This document shows, piece by piece, positions 39,863-48,785 of a DNA stretch of 57,167 nucleotides. Numbering within the stretch: the first letter of the stretch is position 1; each line of letters begins with the position of its first letter. The DNA is from an uncultured Mucilaginibacter sp. (GTDB lineage Bacteria > Bacteroidota > Bacteroidia > Sphingobacteriales > Sphingobacteriaceae): NCBI GenBank assembly GCA_903866915.1, contig CAIPPO010000040.1:1-57167 (forward strand), written 5' to 3'. The notes below the pieces were generated by a model, which saw only the letters and a list, made by a program, of their open reading frames with translations, was not told where the DNA came from and did not search any database. The position numbers and the translations under genes are program-made.

Positions 39863-42800
39863 TTAATTGAAAATATAACGAATACCAAATTGTGCCTGGA
39901 AACGTGACAATTGGCTTGAATCATTGATGAATGATGAAGTAACAGGGGTTAAAGTTGCTTTATTCAAATAAGGGAATGAATAAGTTGCCTGACCCGTGAT
40001 TGCATCTAAACCTTTGTAGCTTAAAATGCTTACGCCACCACTGTTTGATCCCGTAAATGTATTTTGATACAATCCCCAATTTTTATTTAAAAGGTTGCCT
40101 ACATTGATAATATCAAATGAAAGTTCGATCGTGTTTTTAGTTTTTCCAACTACCACATAAAAATCCTGTAACGCTTTGAAGTCAAAACGTTTAAAGTAAG
40201 GCAAAATAACACCATTACGTTCTGCAAACTGTCCTCTGTGGCTATTCAGGTATTTATCCTGAGAAATAAAAGAATTTAATTGCTGCCAGATTTGATCAGC
40301 CGTACGCGGATCGGTAGCAAAGTCTTTTACCAATTCAATATCACCGGCGTTCTTAGGAATATACATCAGGTCGTTGGTAGCACCGTCACCATTTGGATCG
40401 CCGCTTGTAAGATAAGAAACAGAACCATTGTTAGCCATTTCAAATACCAGACCTAACGATGTTGATGCATGCTGCAGATAATCCTTTTTATACATAAAAG
40501 AGGCAATTATCCTGTTTGGCTCGATGAATGAGCTATTAGAAAGGTTATCAGCATTTGGATTACCGGCAACGTAACGGCTGCTCCAGATGGTGCTAGCGGT
40601 AGAGCCGCCATCATTCACATCCTTCGATCCCATATGCGTATAGGCTACGTTAGCATAAAAACCACCATTAAAGCTTTTTTGAAGCTGACCAGTTACAAAA
40701 TACGAATATCCATTACTGGTATTATTCATATAATACAATCCGGTGATTGCTGGATTAGCGGTAGTAGCTGTTGCAGCAGAAGGCGTGGTGTTTTTAGACG
40801 TATATCTGATCTGCCCTTCTACACCAGGCAAAGTTGCATAACCATCAGAAAGCACCAGGTTTTCATGATAAATAGCATTAATATCTTTAGTATAAGATCC
40901 TTCTAAAGTACCAATAAAACCCCACGGTAATTTTTGGTCAACTGCAAGGTTTGTTCTCCAGATTTTTGGATATTTCAAATTAGGGTTAGCAATATCAAGC
41001 TCATACGACTTGTTTGGAGCACCCTGACCAGCTGCCGGGTGATTAGCGTTGATATCGGGATTAAATATTAATTGCTGGTTTTGAGCAGGAGTATTTGCTG
41101 CTGCACCCTTTACTATCGTATAGGAACCAAACAGTACACCGTTGTTTGACGCTTGGTTTGATATCCATACAAATGGCACCGTACCTGTAAAGAATCCGGT
41201 CCCACCACGCACCTGGGTGCTTTGGTCGCCATATACATCCCAGTTAAAGCCAACGCGAGGCGAAATCTGTATTCTGTTCTTAGGTAATACTGAAGGATCT
41301 ACCTGTATGCCTTGCTGGAAAGTAAGCGGCGGCACATTTGGATTTTGCTGTAATGTAGTTGGGAATACATCATAATCAAAGCGCAATCCATAGGTTAACC
41401 TGAAGTTATCGTTAACCCTATATTTGTCCTGACCATACACACTATATATACCTGCTTTAATTTTCGCGAACGGAAACGATCCATCAGACAAAGCAGAGAA
41501 GCGGGAAGTATACGCCGCAGCTGGCAATCCGTTTATAAAATCCGTATAAGAGTTATAGGTATAAAGGCCATTATAATCAGGCGCAAAACCGTTGGTGTAG
41601 CTTTGAATCTGATCGTTGGTACCTAATGTAATCTCGTGTTTACCTGAATAAATGGTAAAATCATCGGAAAACTGCAAAATATTGGTTGATAACAAGTTCT
41701 GGGCAGTATAAAGCTCATAACCAAAGCTAGTTTCAACACTGGTTGCTTTGGTAATAACCGTGCCGTCAACCGCAGATACACCATTACCTATATCAACAAA
41801 AGGCAAGGTTGCACCCGATCCAAGTGATGAACGGAAATCGCGCAGGGCAGAATAGCCTAATGTGGCTTTATTTGACATTGAACTGCTGATACGGCTGTCC
41901 AACTCTATGATACCAATATTAAAGTTGTTGTTGATACGATACCCTGACCCATAAAATGGCATAGCATTCAACCCTGCATCGCGCACGGTACCATAGCCAA
42001 TGCCGTTATTGGTGATTCCTGAGTTGCTTGGCGGGTGATCTCCGTATGATTTTAAATAGAAGTATTTGGCACTTAGCGTATTGTGACTATCGATATTCCA
42101 GTCGAGTTTGGTTGTAATTTTATCACTGTGCGTATCAAAATTATACCCCTGGTATGGTCCTGCAGTATAACCATATTTCGATTTCAAAAACGAAGACAAT
42201 GAGTCGAGTACAGAGGCTTTGGCTTGTGATGCCGAGCCGGCAGCACCCGAACCTGCTGCAACGTAAGTTGTAGCAGGCTGACTGATCCGTTCTTCTTCAC
42301 CCGAAACAAACAGGAACAGTTTATTTTTGATGATCGGGCCGCCGAAGCTGGCACCAGTTTGTCTATAGGTAAATGGCGTCTTCGCAACAGCAATACTGCC
42401 TGCATTGTAACCCGTTAGACTGGTTCCGCGGATATAATCGTAAATAGTAGCTTTAAAAGTATTGGTACCGGATTTAACTACCGTATTGATACCAGTGCCT
42501 GTAAAATTTCCCTGGCGAACATCATAAGGTGCAATATCAACCTGAATCTGATCGATAGCGTCTAATGAGATAGGCTGAGAGTTAGTTTGACCACCCAGTG
42601 TGCTTGCCAAACCAAATGAGTTGTTGAACAAAGCACCGTCGACGGTAAGATTGTTGAACAGACTGCTTCTACCGCCAAAACTTAAACCGTTTGCTGATGG
42701 CGTAAGTTTGGTAAAGTCACTAAGTGAACGGTTGATGGTAGGTAAACCGGTAATCTGGGCATTGTTGATCGTTTCTCGTGCACCTGTGCGCGAAGAATTG

Positions 42801-43192
42801 ATCACTTTACCCTGTGTAGCCGTTATAGTAACTTCTTTAAGGGCAGTTGCGTTTTCTTCGATTTTTGCATCAATACGCTGATCCTGACCGATGTTAAGGG
42901 TTATCCCTTCCTGAACAAAGTCTCTGAAACCAACGAACGAAATTTTAATTGTGTAAGGGCCGCCAACTCTTAAGTTAGGTACGTTGTAACGCCCATCGGG
43001 ACGACTAGCGGTGGTGTAAATTGTACCGGTAGGTACGTGGGTAACAACAATAGTTGCTCCCGGAATCGTTTCTTTACCGTCGGTCACGGTTCCGTTGATG
43101 GAGGCTGTGGTTACCCCCTGGGCAAATGCGTTCTTTGTTGTTAAGAACGAAACACCCGTCAAAAGCAGAAATAAAAGTAAATACTTCCTCAT
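39863..43192 (-). CDS. Oar-like TonB-dependent outer-membrane receptor
   Basis: 1109 residues. Signal peptide (cut near AFAQ, residue 25), a carboxypeptidase-D-type regulatory domain (30-110, ASINGTVTDGKETIPGATIVV), a plug region (about 120-230, TNSQPISLDAIDQIQVDIAPYD) and a long beta-barrel ending in YIFN with a terminal aromatic-type end. This is the Oar type of TonB-dependent transporter, which is about 1000-1100 residues long and often lacks a linked SusD. Substrate unknown. No sigma/anti-sigma pair is adjacent. It is a single gene with promoter box at 43237-43244. Confidence 0.9.
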   Translation of the reverse strand: MRKYLLLFLLLTGVSFLTTKNAFAQGVTTASINGTVTDGKETIPGATIVVTHVPTGTIYTTASRPDGRYNVPNLRVGGPYTIKISFVGFRDFVQEGITLNIGQDQRIDAKIEENATALKEVTITATQGKVINSSRTGARETINNAQITGLPTINRSLSDFTKLTPSANGLSFGGRSSLFNNLTVDGALFNNSFGLASTLGGQTNSQPISLDAIDQIQVDIAPYDVRQGNFTGTGINTVVKSGTNTFKATIYDYIRGTSLTGYNAGSIAVAKTPFTYRQTGASFGGPIIKNKLFLFVSGEEERISQPATTYVAAGSGAAGSASQAKASVLDSLSSFLKSKYGYTAGPYQGYNFDTHSDKITTKLDWNIDSHNTLSAKYFYLKSYGDHPPSNSGITNNGIGYGTVRDAGLNAMPFYGSGYRINNNFNIGIIELDSRISSSMSNKATLGYSALRDFRSSLGSGATLPFVDIGNGVSAVDGTVITKATSVETSFGYELYTAQNLLSTNILQFSDDFTIYSGKHEITLGTNDQIQSYTNGFAPDYNGLYTYNSYTDFINGLPAAAYTSRFSALSDGSFPFAKIKAGIYSVYGQDKYRVNDNFRLTYGLRFDYDVFPTTLQQNPNVPPLTFQQGIQVDPSVLPKNRIQISPRVGFNWDVYGDQSTQVRGGTGFFTGTVPFVWISNQASNNGVLFGSYTIVKGAAANTPAQNQQLIFNPDINANHPAAGQGAPNKSYELDIANPNLKYPKIWRTNLAVDQKLPWGFIGTLEGSYTKDINAIYHENLVLSDGYATLPGVEGQIRYTSKNTTPSAATATTANPAITGLYYMNNTSNGYSYFVTGQLQKSFNGGFYANVAYTHMGSKDVNDGGSTASTIWSSRYVAGNPNADNLSNSSFIEPNRIIASFMYKKDYLQHASTSLGLVFEMANNGSVSYLTSGDPNGDGATNDLMYIPKNAGDIELVKDFATDPRTADQIWQQLNSFISQDKYLNSHRGQFAERNGVILPYFKRFDFKALQDFYVVVGKTKNTIELSFDIINVGNLLNKNWGLYQNTFTGSNSGGVSILSYKGLDAITGQATYSFPYLNKATLTPVTSSFINDSSQLSRFQAQFGIRYIFN

Positions 43193-43236
43193 GTTGAATG
43201 GTTTTAAGTTAAATATTTGAATGAACTGACTGGCAG

Positions 43237-43244
43237 CAAAGATA
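43237..43244 (-). promoter_or_regulatory. -7 box TATCTTTG, Oar-like receptor
   Basis: Exact TAnnTTTG on the minus strand, 44 bases before the ATG. Confidence 0.5.
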
Positions 43245-43474
43245 AATAGACTCCGTTTTAGTGTTGTTAAGTTCGTGTTAACGTTATTGTTATTTTTTTC
43301 AACACTTAATACTTAAAATACACAGAATTGTAATATTACACCGTTCTTTTTGTAACATTAGTAATAGAATACCTTTAAATAACATATACTTTACATAAAA
43401 TTTATTTCATATTATTATCAAATACATTAGTAAGGCAATACACTTAGTCATTTTAGCAATTCGCCCCTTTTACT
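43245..43474. other. AT-rich intergenic region between divergent genes
   Basis: No gene seen. Promoter boxes for the Oar-like receptor and lpdA flank it. No palindrome of note. Confidence 0.4.
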
Positions 43475-43482
43475 TAGCTTTG
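43475..43482 (+). promoter_or_regulatory. lpdA: -7 box TAGCTTTG, lpdA
   Basis: Exact TAnnTTTG, 34 bases before the ATG. Confidence 0.5.
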
Positions 43483-43516
43483 GCATCGAATTCAGGAAAA
43501 TCATTTTAAAAAAACT

Positions 43517-44905
43517 ATGGACTTTGATTTAATTGTTATAGGCTCCGGCCCGGGTGGTTACGTGGCTGCAATTCGTGCTTCCCAGCTTGGCCTTAAAACT
43601 GCGATTGTTGAGAAAGAATCGTTGGGTGGTATTTGTCTTAACTGGGGCTGTATACCAACCAAGGCATTGCTTAAAAGCGCGCAGGTATTTGAATATATAA
43701 ACCACGCAGCCGATTATGGTCTGAAGGTATCGGGCGGTGAGGTAGATTTTGATTCGGTAATCAAAAGAAGCCGCGGGGTAGCTGATGGCATGAGCAAAGG
43801 TGTTGCCTTTTTGATGAAGAAAAATAAGATCGAAGTATTGATGGGTTCCGGCAAGCTTAAATCAAAAGGCACAGTAACAGTGACCAGTGCTGATGGAGCT
43901 GCCAAAGATTATACCGCCAAACATATTATCCTGGCAACAGGTGGTCGTTCACGCGAAATGCCCAATATCAAACAAGATGGTGTAAAAGTTATCGGTTATC
44001 GTCAGGCGATGGTATTGCCTAAGCAACCTAAATCGCTAATTGTTGTTGGCTCAGGAGCAATCGGTATCGAATTTGCTTATTTTTATAATGCTTTAGGTAC
44101 GAAGGTTACTGTAGTAGAATTCCTGGATAATATTGTTCCGCTGGAAGACGAAGAAGTATCAAAAACGTTGCTTCGCAGCCTGAAAAAACAGGGATTGAAT
44201 ATACTCACCAGCTCTACTGTTGAAAGCGTAGACAGCAGTGGTGAATTAAATAAAGTAAAAATTAAAACGCCAACTGGCTATGTTGAATTGGAAGCCGAGA
44301 TCGTTTTATCTGCAGTAGGAATTACTACAAATCTTGAAGGGTTAGGCCTTGAAGAAAATGGCGTTAAAACTGATAAAGGCAAAGTTTTGGTTGACGATTT
44401 TTACAAAACAAATTTGGAAGGTGTATATGCCATCGGCGATATCGTAAAAGGACAGGCGCTGGCGCATGTAGCTTCGGCTGAAGGTATTATATGTGTAGAA
44501 AATATCGCTGGTCATCACCCAGAGCCACTGAACTATAATAACATCCCGGGTTGTACCTATTGCAGCCCAGAAGTAGCTTCCGTAGGCTATACCGAAAAGG
44601 CAGCCAAAGAAGCTGGCTATGAACTTAAAATAGGCAAATTCCCGTACTCTGCATCTGGCAAGGCTGCAGCAGCCGGAGCAAAAGATGGTTTCGTTAAACT
44701 CATATTTGATGCTAAATACGGCGAATTGCTGGGCGCACACATGGTTGGCTATAACGTTACCGAAATGATTGCTGAGATTGTAGTTGCTCGTAAGCTGGAA
44801 ACCACCGGCTTCGAGATCATCAAATCAGTACATCCGCACCCTACCATGAGCGAAGCGATCATGGAAGCAGCTGCGGAGGCGTACGGAGAATGCATACATC
44901 TTTAA
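43517..44905 (+). CDS. lpdA: Dihydrolipoyl dehydrogenase
   Basis: 462-residue FAD enzyme, the E3 part of pyruvate, 2-oxoglutarate and branched-chain 2-oxoacid dehydrogenase complexes. FAD loop IGSGPGGY (8-15), redox disulfide Cys40/Cys45 in GGICLNWGCIPTK, NAD loop VVGSGAIGIEFA near 180, FAD motif YAIGDI near 307, and the catalytic HPHPTMSE near 441 are all present. It is monocistronic. The gap to the MBL gene holds an inverted period-7 repeat. Confidence 0.96.
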   Translation: MDFDLIVIGSGPGGYVAAIRASQLGLKTAIVEKESLGGICLNWGCIPTKALLKSAQVFEYINHAADYGLKVSGGEVDFDSVIKRSRGVADGMSKGVAFLMKKNKIEVLMGSGKLKSKGTVTVTSADGAAKDYTAKHIILATGGRSREMPNIKQDGVKVIGYRQAMVLPKQPKSLIVVGSGAIGIEFAYFYNALGTKVTVVEFLDNIVPLEDEEVSKTLLRSLKKQGLNILTSSTVESVDSSGELNKVKIKTPTGYVELEAEIVLSAVGITTNLEGLGLEENGVKTDKGKVLVDDFYKTNLEGVYAIGDIVKGQALAHVASAEGIICVENIAGHHPEPLNYNNIPGCTYCSPEVASVGYTEKAAKEAGYELKIGKFPYSASGKAAAAGAKDGFVKLIFDAKYGELLGAHMVGYNVTEMIAEIVVARKLETTGFEIIKSVHPHPTMSEAIMEAAAEAYGECIHL

Positions 44906-44961
44906 TAGTCGATAGTCAATAGATAATCCCCAAGCATGGGCTATCGACTATTGACTATCAC
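44906..44961. repeat. Inverted period-7 repeat between lpdA and the MBL gene
   Basis: Eight 7-base units in one register. The first three (TAGTCGA, TAGTCAA, TAGATAA) are direct; the last three (CTATCGA, CTATTGA, CTATCAC) are their reverse complements. GATAGTCAATAG at 44911-44922 pairs exactly with 44948-44959, giving a 12-bp hairpin stem. Confidence 0.65.
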
Positions 44962-44973
44962 CCACCAACGAAT

Positions 44974-45813
44974 ATGAACTTATACACCATCGATACCGGC
45001 TTATTTAAACTTGATGGTGGGGCTATGTTTGGTGTTGTGCCCAAAACCATCTGGAACAAAACTAATCCGGCCGATGAAAACAATCTATGCACGTGGGCTA
45101 TGCGTTGCCTGCTGGTGGAAGATGGCGACCGGCTAATATTGATCGATACCGGTATTGGGAATAAACAGGACCCTAGATTTTTTAGCCATTACTATTTGCA
45201 TGGTGATGCTACGCTGGATTTGTCGCTGGCAAAACATGGATTCAACCGGGAGGATATCACTGATGTATTCCTGACCCATCTGCATTTTGATCATGTGGGT
45301 GGTGCTGTTGAACGCAAAGGTGAGGCGCTTGTACCTGCTTTTAAAAATGCGACCTATTGGAGTAACGAAAAGCATTGGCACTGGGCCACCAACCCCAACG
45401 ACCGCGAAAAAGCTTCCTTTCTGAAAGAGAATATTTTACCAATAAAGGAAAGCGGCCAGCTTAAATTTATAGATGCCACCGGCGAAACGGCATTCAGTGC
45501 CGATTTTAAGCTTCGTCTGGTCTCGGGCCATACCGAGTCGATGATGTTGCCATTAATTACTTATAAAGGCAGACAACTATTATACATGGCCGATTTGACC
45601 CCGTCCGTCGGGCACCTTCCTATCCCCTATGTAATGGCTTATGACATGTTCCCGCTAACCACATTAGGCGAAAAAAAGACCATCTTAGGTGAGGCTGTTG
45701 AACAGGATATGGTGCTTTATTTTGAACACGACCCGGTCAATGAATGTTGCACGCTGCAATTGACCGAAAAAGGCATCAGAGTAAAAGATACATTTAAACT
45801 CTCAGAACTTTGA
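44974..45813 (+). CDS. Metallo-beta-lactamase-fold hydrolase (lactonase-like)
   Basis: 279 residues. Zinc motif THLHFDHVGG near 107-116, an Asp in LIDTGIG near 55, a later His in SGHTESMM near 187 and the Asp in YMADLTPS near 203. The layout (IDTG, HxHxDH, GHT, AD) is that of the MBL family including N-acyl-homoserine lactonases and other hydrolases. There is no signal peptide, so it is cytosolic. The substrate is not known. It lies alone between lpdA and rpoD. Confidence 0.87.
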   Translation: MNLYTIDTGLFKLDGGAMFGVVPKTIWNKTNPADENNLCTWAMRCLLVEDGDRLILIDTGIGNKQDPRFFSHYYLHGDATLDLSLAKHGFNREDITDVFLTHLHFDHVGGAVERKGEALVPAFKNATYWSNEKHWHWATNPNDREKASFLKENILPIKESGQLKFIDATGETAFSADFKLRLVSGHTESMMLPLITYKGRQLLYMADLTPSVGHLPIPYVMAYDMFPLTTLGEKKTILGEAVEQDMVLYFEHDPVNECCTLQLTEKGIRVKDTFKLSEL

Positions 45814-45908
45814 CAATGTTTAGGGTGTAATACCAATTGCCTAACTGGCAATTTTAATAATATTAGTGTAAATATTGAAATGATTGCGTTTTTTTAGCAA
45901 CATTTTTA

Positions 45909-45916
45909 TAGCTTTG
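45909..45916 (+). promoter_or_regulatory. rpoD: -7 box TAGCTTTG, rpoD
   Basis: Exact TAnnTTTG, 43 bases before the ATG. TTGC about 21 bases upstream may be the -33 element. The promoter fits recognition by the sigma factor it encodes. Confidence 0.6.
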
Positions 45917-45959
45917 CACGTTCCGTTCCTAAGTAGAAGAACCGAGGTAAATAAAATAA

Positions 45960-46820
45960 ATGAGACAACTCAAAATAACCCAATCCATTACCAATCGTGA
46001 GTCGCAATCCCTCGACAAATACCTGCACGAAATTGGTAAGGTTGACCTGATAACAGCCGAAGAAGAAGTAATTTTAGCGCAAAAAATACGTGAGGGAGAT
46101 CAGGCAGCACTGGAGCGGTTAACAAAAACCAATCTTCGTTTTGTTGTATCGGTAGCAAAACAATATCAAAACCAGGGCTTAACTCTTGGCGACCTGATCA
46201 ATGAAGGAAATCTTGGCCTGATCAAAGCTGCAAAACGCTTTGACGAAACTAAAGGTTTCAAATTCATCTCTTATGCAGTTTGGTGGATTCGTCAATCGAT
46301 CCTGCAAGCTATTGCTGAGCAATCTCGTATCGTTCGCCTCCCTTTAAACCAGGTAGGTTCATTAAGCAAGATCAGCAAAGCTTTTTCCAAACTGGAGCAG
46401 GAATACGAACGCGAGCCATCACCCGAAGAACTGGCAGATATGCTGGAGACCACGGTTGATAAAATTTCTGACACGCTGAGTAATTCTGGTCGCCATGTTT
46501 CCATGGATGCGCCATTTGTTCAGGGTGAGGAAAACACACTATTGGATGTTCTTGAAAACCAGGAACCCAATACCGACTCGATCCTGATCAATGAATCGCT
46601 TTCGGAAGAGATCAAACGGTCGCTATCTACCTTAACTGAGCGTGAGCGCGAAATCATCGTGTTGTTTTTCGGTTTGGGCACAAATCATCCGCTTTCATTA
46701 GAGGAGATCGGCGAAAAGTTCAATCTTACCCGTGAACGTGTACGTCAAATCAAAGACAAGGCCCTGCAACGCTTAAGGCATACTTCAAGAAGTAAAATTC
46801 TCAAATCCTATTTAGGTTAA
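45960..46820 (+). CDS. rpoD: Primary sigma factor RpoD/SigA (short Bacteroidota form)
   Basis: 286 residues, the usual short Bacteroidota primary sigma lacking the acidic region 1.1. Regions in order: 1.2 ([20 protein letters not shown], near 19-38), 2.1-2.4 with [19 protein letters not shown] near 77 and [14 protein letters not shown] near 105, region 3 (130-180) and region 4 with helix-turn-helix [24 protein letters not shown] near 246-269. It is the sigma factor known to read the -33 TTTG / -7 TAnnTTTG promoters so frequent in this window. Monocistronic with its own terminator. Confidence 0.97.
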   Translation: MRQLKITQSITNRESQSLDKYLHEIGKVDLITAEEEVILAQKIREGDQAALERLTKTNLRFVVSVAKQYQNQGLTLGDLINEGNLGLIKAAKRFDETKGFKFISYAVWWIRQSILQAIAEQSRIVRLPLNQVGSLSKISKAFSKLEQEYEREPSPEELADMLETTVDKISDTLSNSGRHVSMDAPFVQGEENTLLDVLENQEPNTDSILINESLSEEIKRSLSTLTEREREIIVLFFGLGTNHPLSLEEIGEKFNLTRERVRQIKDKALQRLRHTSRSKILKSYLG

Positions 46821-46829
46821 TAAAATAGC

Positions 46830-46858
46830 AAAGCCTCCCAAACCGGGAGGCTTTATTG
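46830..46858 (+). terminator. Rho-independent terminator of rpoD
   Basis: Perfect 10-bp stem AAAGCCTCCC / GGGAGGCTTT with a 5-base loop, followed by TTTATTG. 9 bases after the stop. Confidence 0.85.
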
Positions 46859-46960
46859 CTTCAATAGGTTTTGCGATTCCAATATTAACCAGCCACAACA
46901 ATAATTAAGTGTTTAAGCTGTTTATCTTTTCGTCAACCAACGCCATTGAAAAGGTTCAGC

Positions 46961-47245
46961 ATGCTCACTGTCCAGTATTACTACCTTTTACTTTGGTACA
47001 ACGCTGCCTTCACCATCATTTTTTTATTATTAATGATGCAACAGGGACTCCCGGTTAATCGAGGCAGTTTTTTTGTTTCCAAACTACTGGGCTATGGCTT
47101 TGCAGTTGTTGTACATTTTTATTTATCCAAATACCAATACATTTATTTCCGTAACGCCGGCATGAAATTGCGCGGCATCATACTTGCTGCGGCTGTGGCC
47201 GATATTATTGTTTACCTCCTAGTTGCAATCACATGTTTACCCTGA
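46961..47245 (+). CDS. Small three-helix membrane protein, partner candidate of an ABC ATPase
   Basis: 94 residues with three predicted membrane helices (about 5-27, 40-57 and 70-90) and short loops; an aromatic-rich N terminus (VQYYYLLLWYN). No family recognised. I start at ATG 46961; a TTG five codons upstream is possible. Its last 13 bases overlap the ABC ATPase gene, so the two are translationally coupled. It is much too small for a normal ABC permease, which makes its role of interest: it could be a reduced membrane subunit that dimerises or oligomerises, or a regulator. Confidence 0.72.
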   Translation: MLTVQYYYLLLWYNAAFTIIFLLLMMQQGLPVNRGSFFVSKLLGYGFAVVVHFYLSKYQYIYFRNAGMKLRGIILAAAVADIIVYLLVAITCLP

Positions 47246-47892
47246 AAATCGACAGCGTTGAACTGGAATTTGAGGGCCGAAAAATATTGCAGGATATTTA
47301 CCTCGATTGCAAACAAGGTGAAGTTGTTGGCCTGCTCGGACGTAACGGCAGTGGAAAATCGTCATTATTGAAAATCATTTTTGGTATCCTCGAGCCGACG
47401 CACAAGTACCTGAAGATTGGCGGACAAGTGATAAAAAAAGGCTATTACCAGAATCGCGTAGCTTATTTACCTCAAACCAATTACTTACCAAAGGGTATCA
47501 AAATCAGTAGCCTTGCCAATATGCTCATTGATCCCATTTATTGGCATGAATTTGCTGAACTGGACATTTACCGGAACCACCGGCAAAAAAAGCCAGAACA
47601 GCTCTCGGGCGGGGAATTAAGGCAACTTGAAATGCTGATGATCCTTTTCAATCGCGCCGGTTTTGTTCTTTTAGATGAGCCTTTTACGCATGTTACACCT
47701 GTTCAGGCGTCCTATTTTAAACCCATTATCAGGCGGGTTGCTGAAAGTAAAGGCATCATAATTACTGACCATCAATACCATAACGTAATGGACGTCAGCG
47801 ATCGCATAATTATTTTGACCGGAGGTGGTACAAAACCTGTTAACAGTCTTAACGATTTGGTTACTTATAATTATATTAGTGGCAATAAATAA
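47233..47892 (+). CDS. Orphan ABC transporter ATP-binding protein
   Basis: 219-residue ATPase. Walker A GRNGSGKSS near 36-44, Q-loop LPQTNY near 75, signature LSGGELRQ near 122, Walker B FVLLDEPFT near 144, H-loop ITDHQYHNV near 178. The wording after Walker B and at the H-loop (GIIITDHQYHNVMDVSDRI) resembles LptB-like ATPases, but no permease or Lpt genes are near. The only linked membrane gene is the 94-residue three-helix protein overlapping its start. What it moves or powers cannot be told from sequence. A PhzF gene follows 6 bases later. Confidence 0.87.
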   Translation: MFTLKIDSVELEFEGRKILQDIYLDCKQGEVVGLLGRNGSGKSSLLKIIFGILEPTHKYLKIGGQVIKKGYYQNRVAYLPQTNYLPKGIKISSLANMLIDPIYWHEFAELDIYRNHRQKKPEQLSGGELRQLEMLMILFNRAGFVLLDEPFTHVTPVQASYFKPIIRRVAESKGIIITDHQYHNVMDVSDRIIILTGGGTKPVNSLNDLVTYNYISGNK

Positions 47893-47898
47893 TGTGCC

Positions 47899-48684
47899 AT
47901 GAAGATACCTATATACCAGGCTGATGCTTTTACAAGTAGTTTATTCGGAGGAAACCCGGCTGCTATTTGTCCCCTAGATAAATGGCTTCCGGATGAAACG
48001 ATGCAAAAAATCGCTTCCGAAAATAATCTGGCCGAGACCGCTTTTTTTGTACCCGAAGCCGATGGTTATATGCTACGCTGGTTTACACCTGAGTTTGAGA
48101 TTGACCTATGCGGACATGCTACTTTGGCTTCAGCACATATTATTTTCACTGAACTGGGTTATGCTAATGAAAGTATCAATTTCGAGACACTTAAAGCCGG
48201 CACTTTAACAGTAAGCAGGGATGGCGATAAATACACTATGGATTTCCCTTCGCGTCCCCCGATAGTCATCGAAGTACCGAACGGACTTGTCGAGGCACTG
48301 GGTGGAAAAGAACCAAAGGCTATATTACGTTCACGGGATTATTTCCTTGTATATGATAATGAAGAGGATATTACTGAGCTGAGCCCCGATTTTACAGCAT
48401 TATCAAAATTTGATACCGTTGGGTTCATTGTAACAGCAAAAGGTAATAAGGCCGATTTTGTGTCTCGTTTCTTCGCACCTGGCGCCGGAATACCCGAAGA
48501 CCCCGTTACAGGATCGGCCCATTGTAACCTGATACCCTATTGGGCAGATAAATTGGGCAAGAGTAAATTACATGCCTTCCAGCTCTCGTCGCGTAAAGGC
48601 GAGCTTTGGTGTGAATTGAAAGGTGAACGTGTACTCATGAGCGGTAATGCAGTCACTTATTTAAAAGGCGAGATATTTGTTTGA
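47899..48684 (+). CDS. PhzF-family isomerase
   Basis: 261 residues, a diaminopimelate-epimerase-like fold of two repeated halves. Opens with IPIYQADAFTSSLFGGNPAA; the catalytic Glu is in NNLAETAFF near 45; the C-terminal half has the ligand loop PEDPVTGSAHCNL near 195-207. PhzF in Pseudomonas isomerises a phenazine precursor; most homologues, like this one without phenazine genes around, have unknown substrates. It follows the ABC ATPase with a 6-base gap and probably shares its transcript. Confidence 0.9.
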   Translation: MKIPIYQADAFTSSLFGGNPAAICPLDKWLPDETMQKIASENNLAETAFFVPEADGYMLRWFTPEFEIDLCGHATLASAHIIFTELGYANESINFETLKAGTLTVSRDGDKYTMDFPSRPPIVIEVPNGLVEALGGKEPKAILRSRDYFLVYDNEEDITELSPDFTALSKFDTVGFIVTAKGNKADFVSRFFAPGAGIPEDPVTGSAHCNLIPYWADKLGKSKLHAFQLSSRKGELWCELKGERVLMSGNAVTYLKGEIFV

Positions 48685-48685
48685 C

Positions 48686-48776
48686 AGGTAAAAGCAAAAA
48701 GGTGAAAGGCTAAAGGTTTTAATGCCTATTTACTTTTCACCTCCCGATAGCAATCGGAAAACCTTTCCTCCTTCCA
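48686..48776. repeat. Period-7 repeat tract with inverted halves before smc
   Basis: Thirteen 7-base units in register. The left half has AGGTAAA, AGCAAAA, AGGTGAA, AGGCTAA, AGGTTTT; the right half has TTTCACC, CTTTCCT, CCTTCCA, roughly the reverse complement. A small CCGAT/ATCGG palindrome sits within. It ends 9 bases before the smc ATG. Confidence 0.55.
48743..48758. repeat. Short palindrome CCGAT-N4-ATCGG, copy 2
   Basis: CCGAT and ATCGG around AGCA, nested in the period-7 tract before smc. Close to the reverse complement of 25754-25769. Confidence 0.45.
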
Positions 48777-48785
48777 CCTAAAAAA

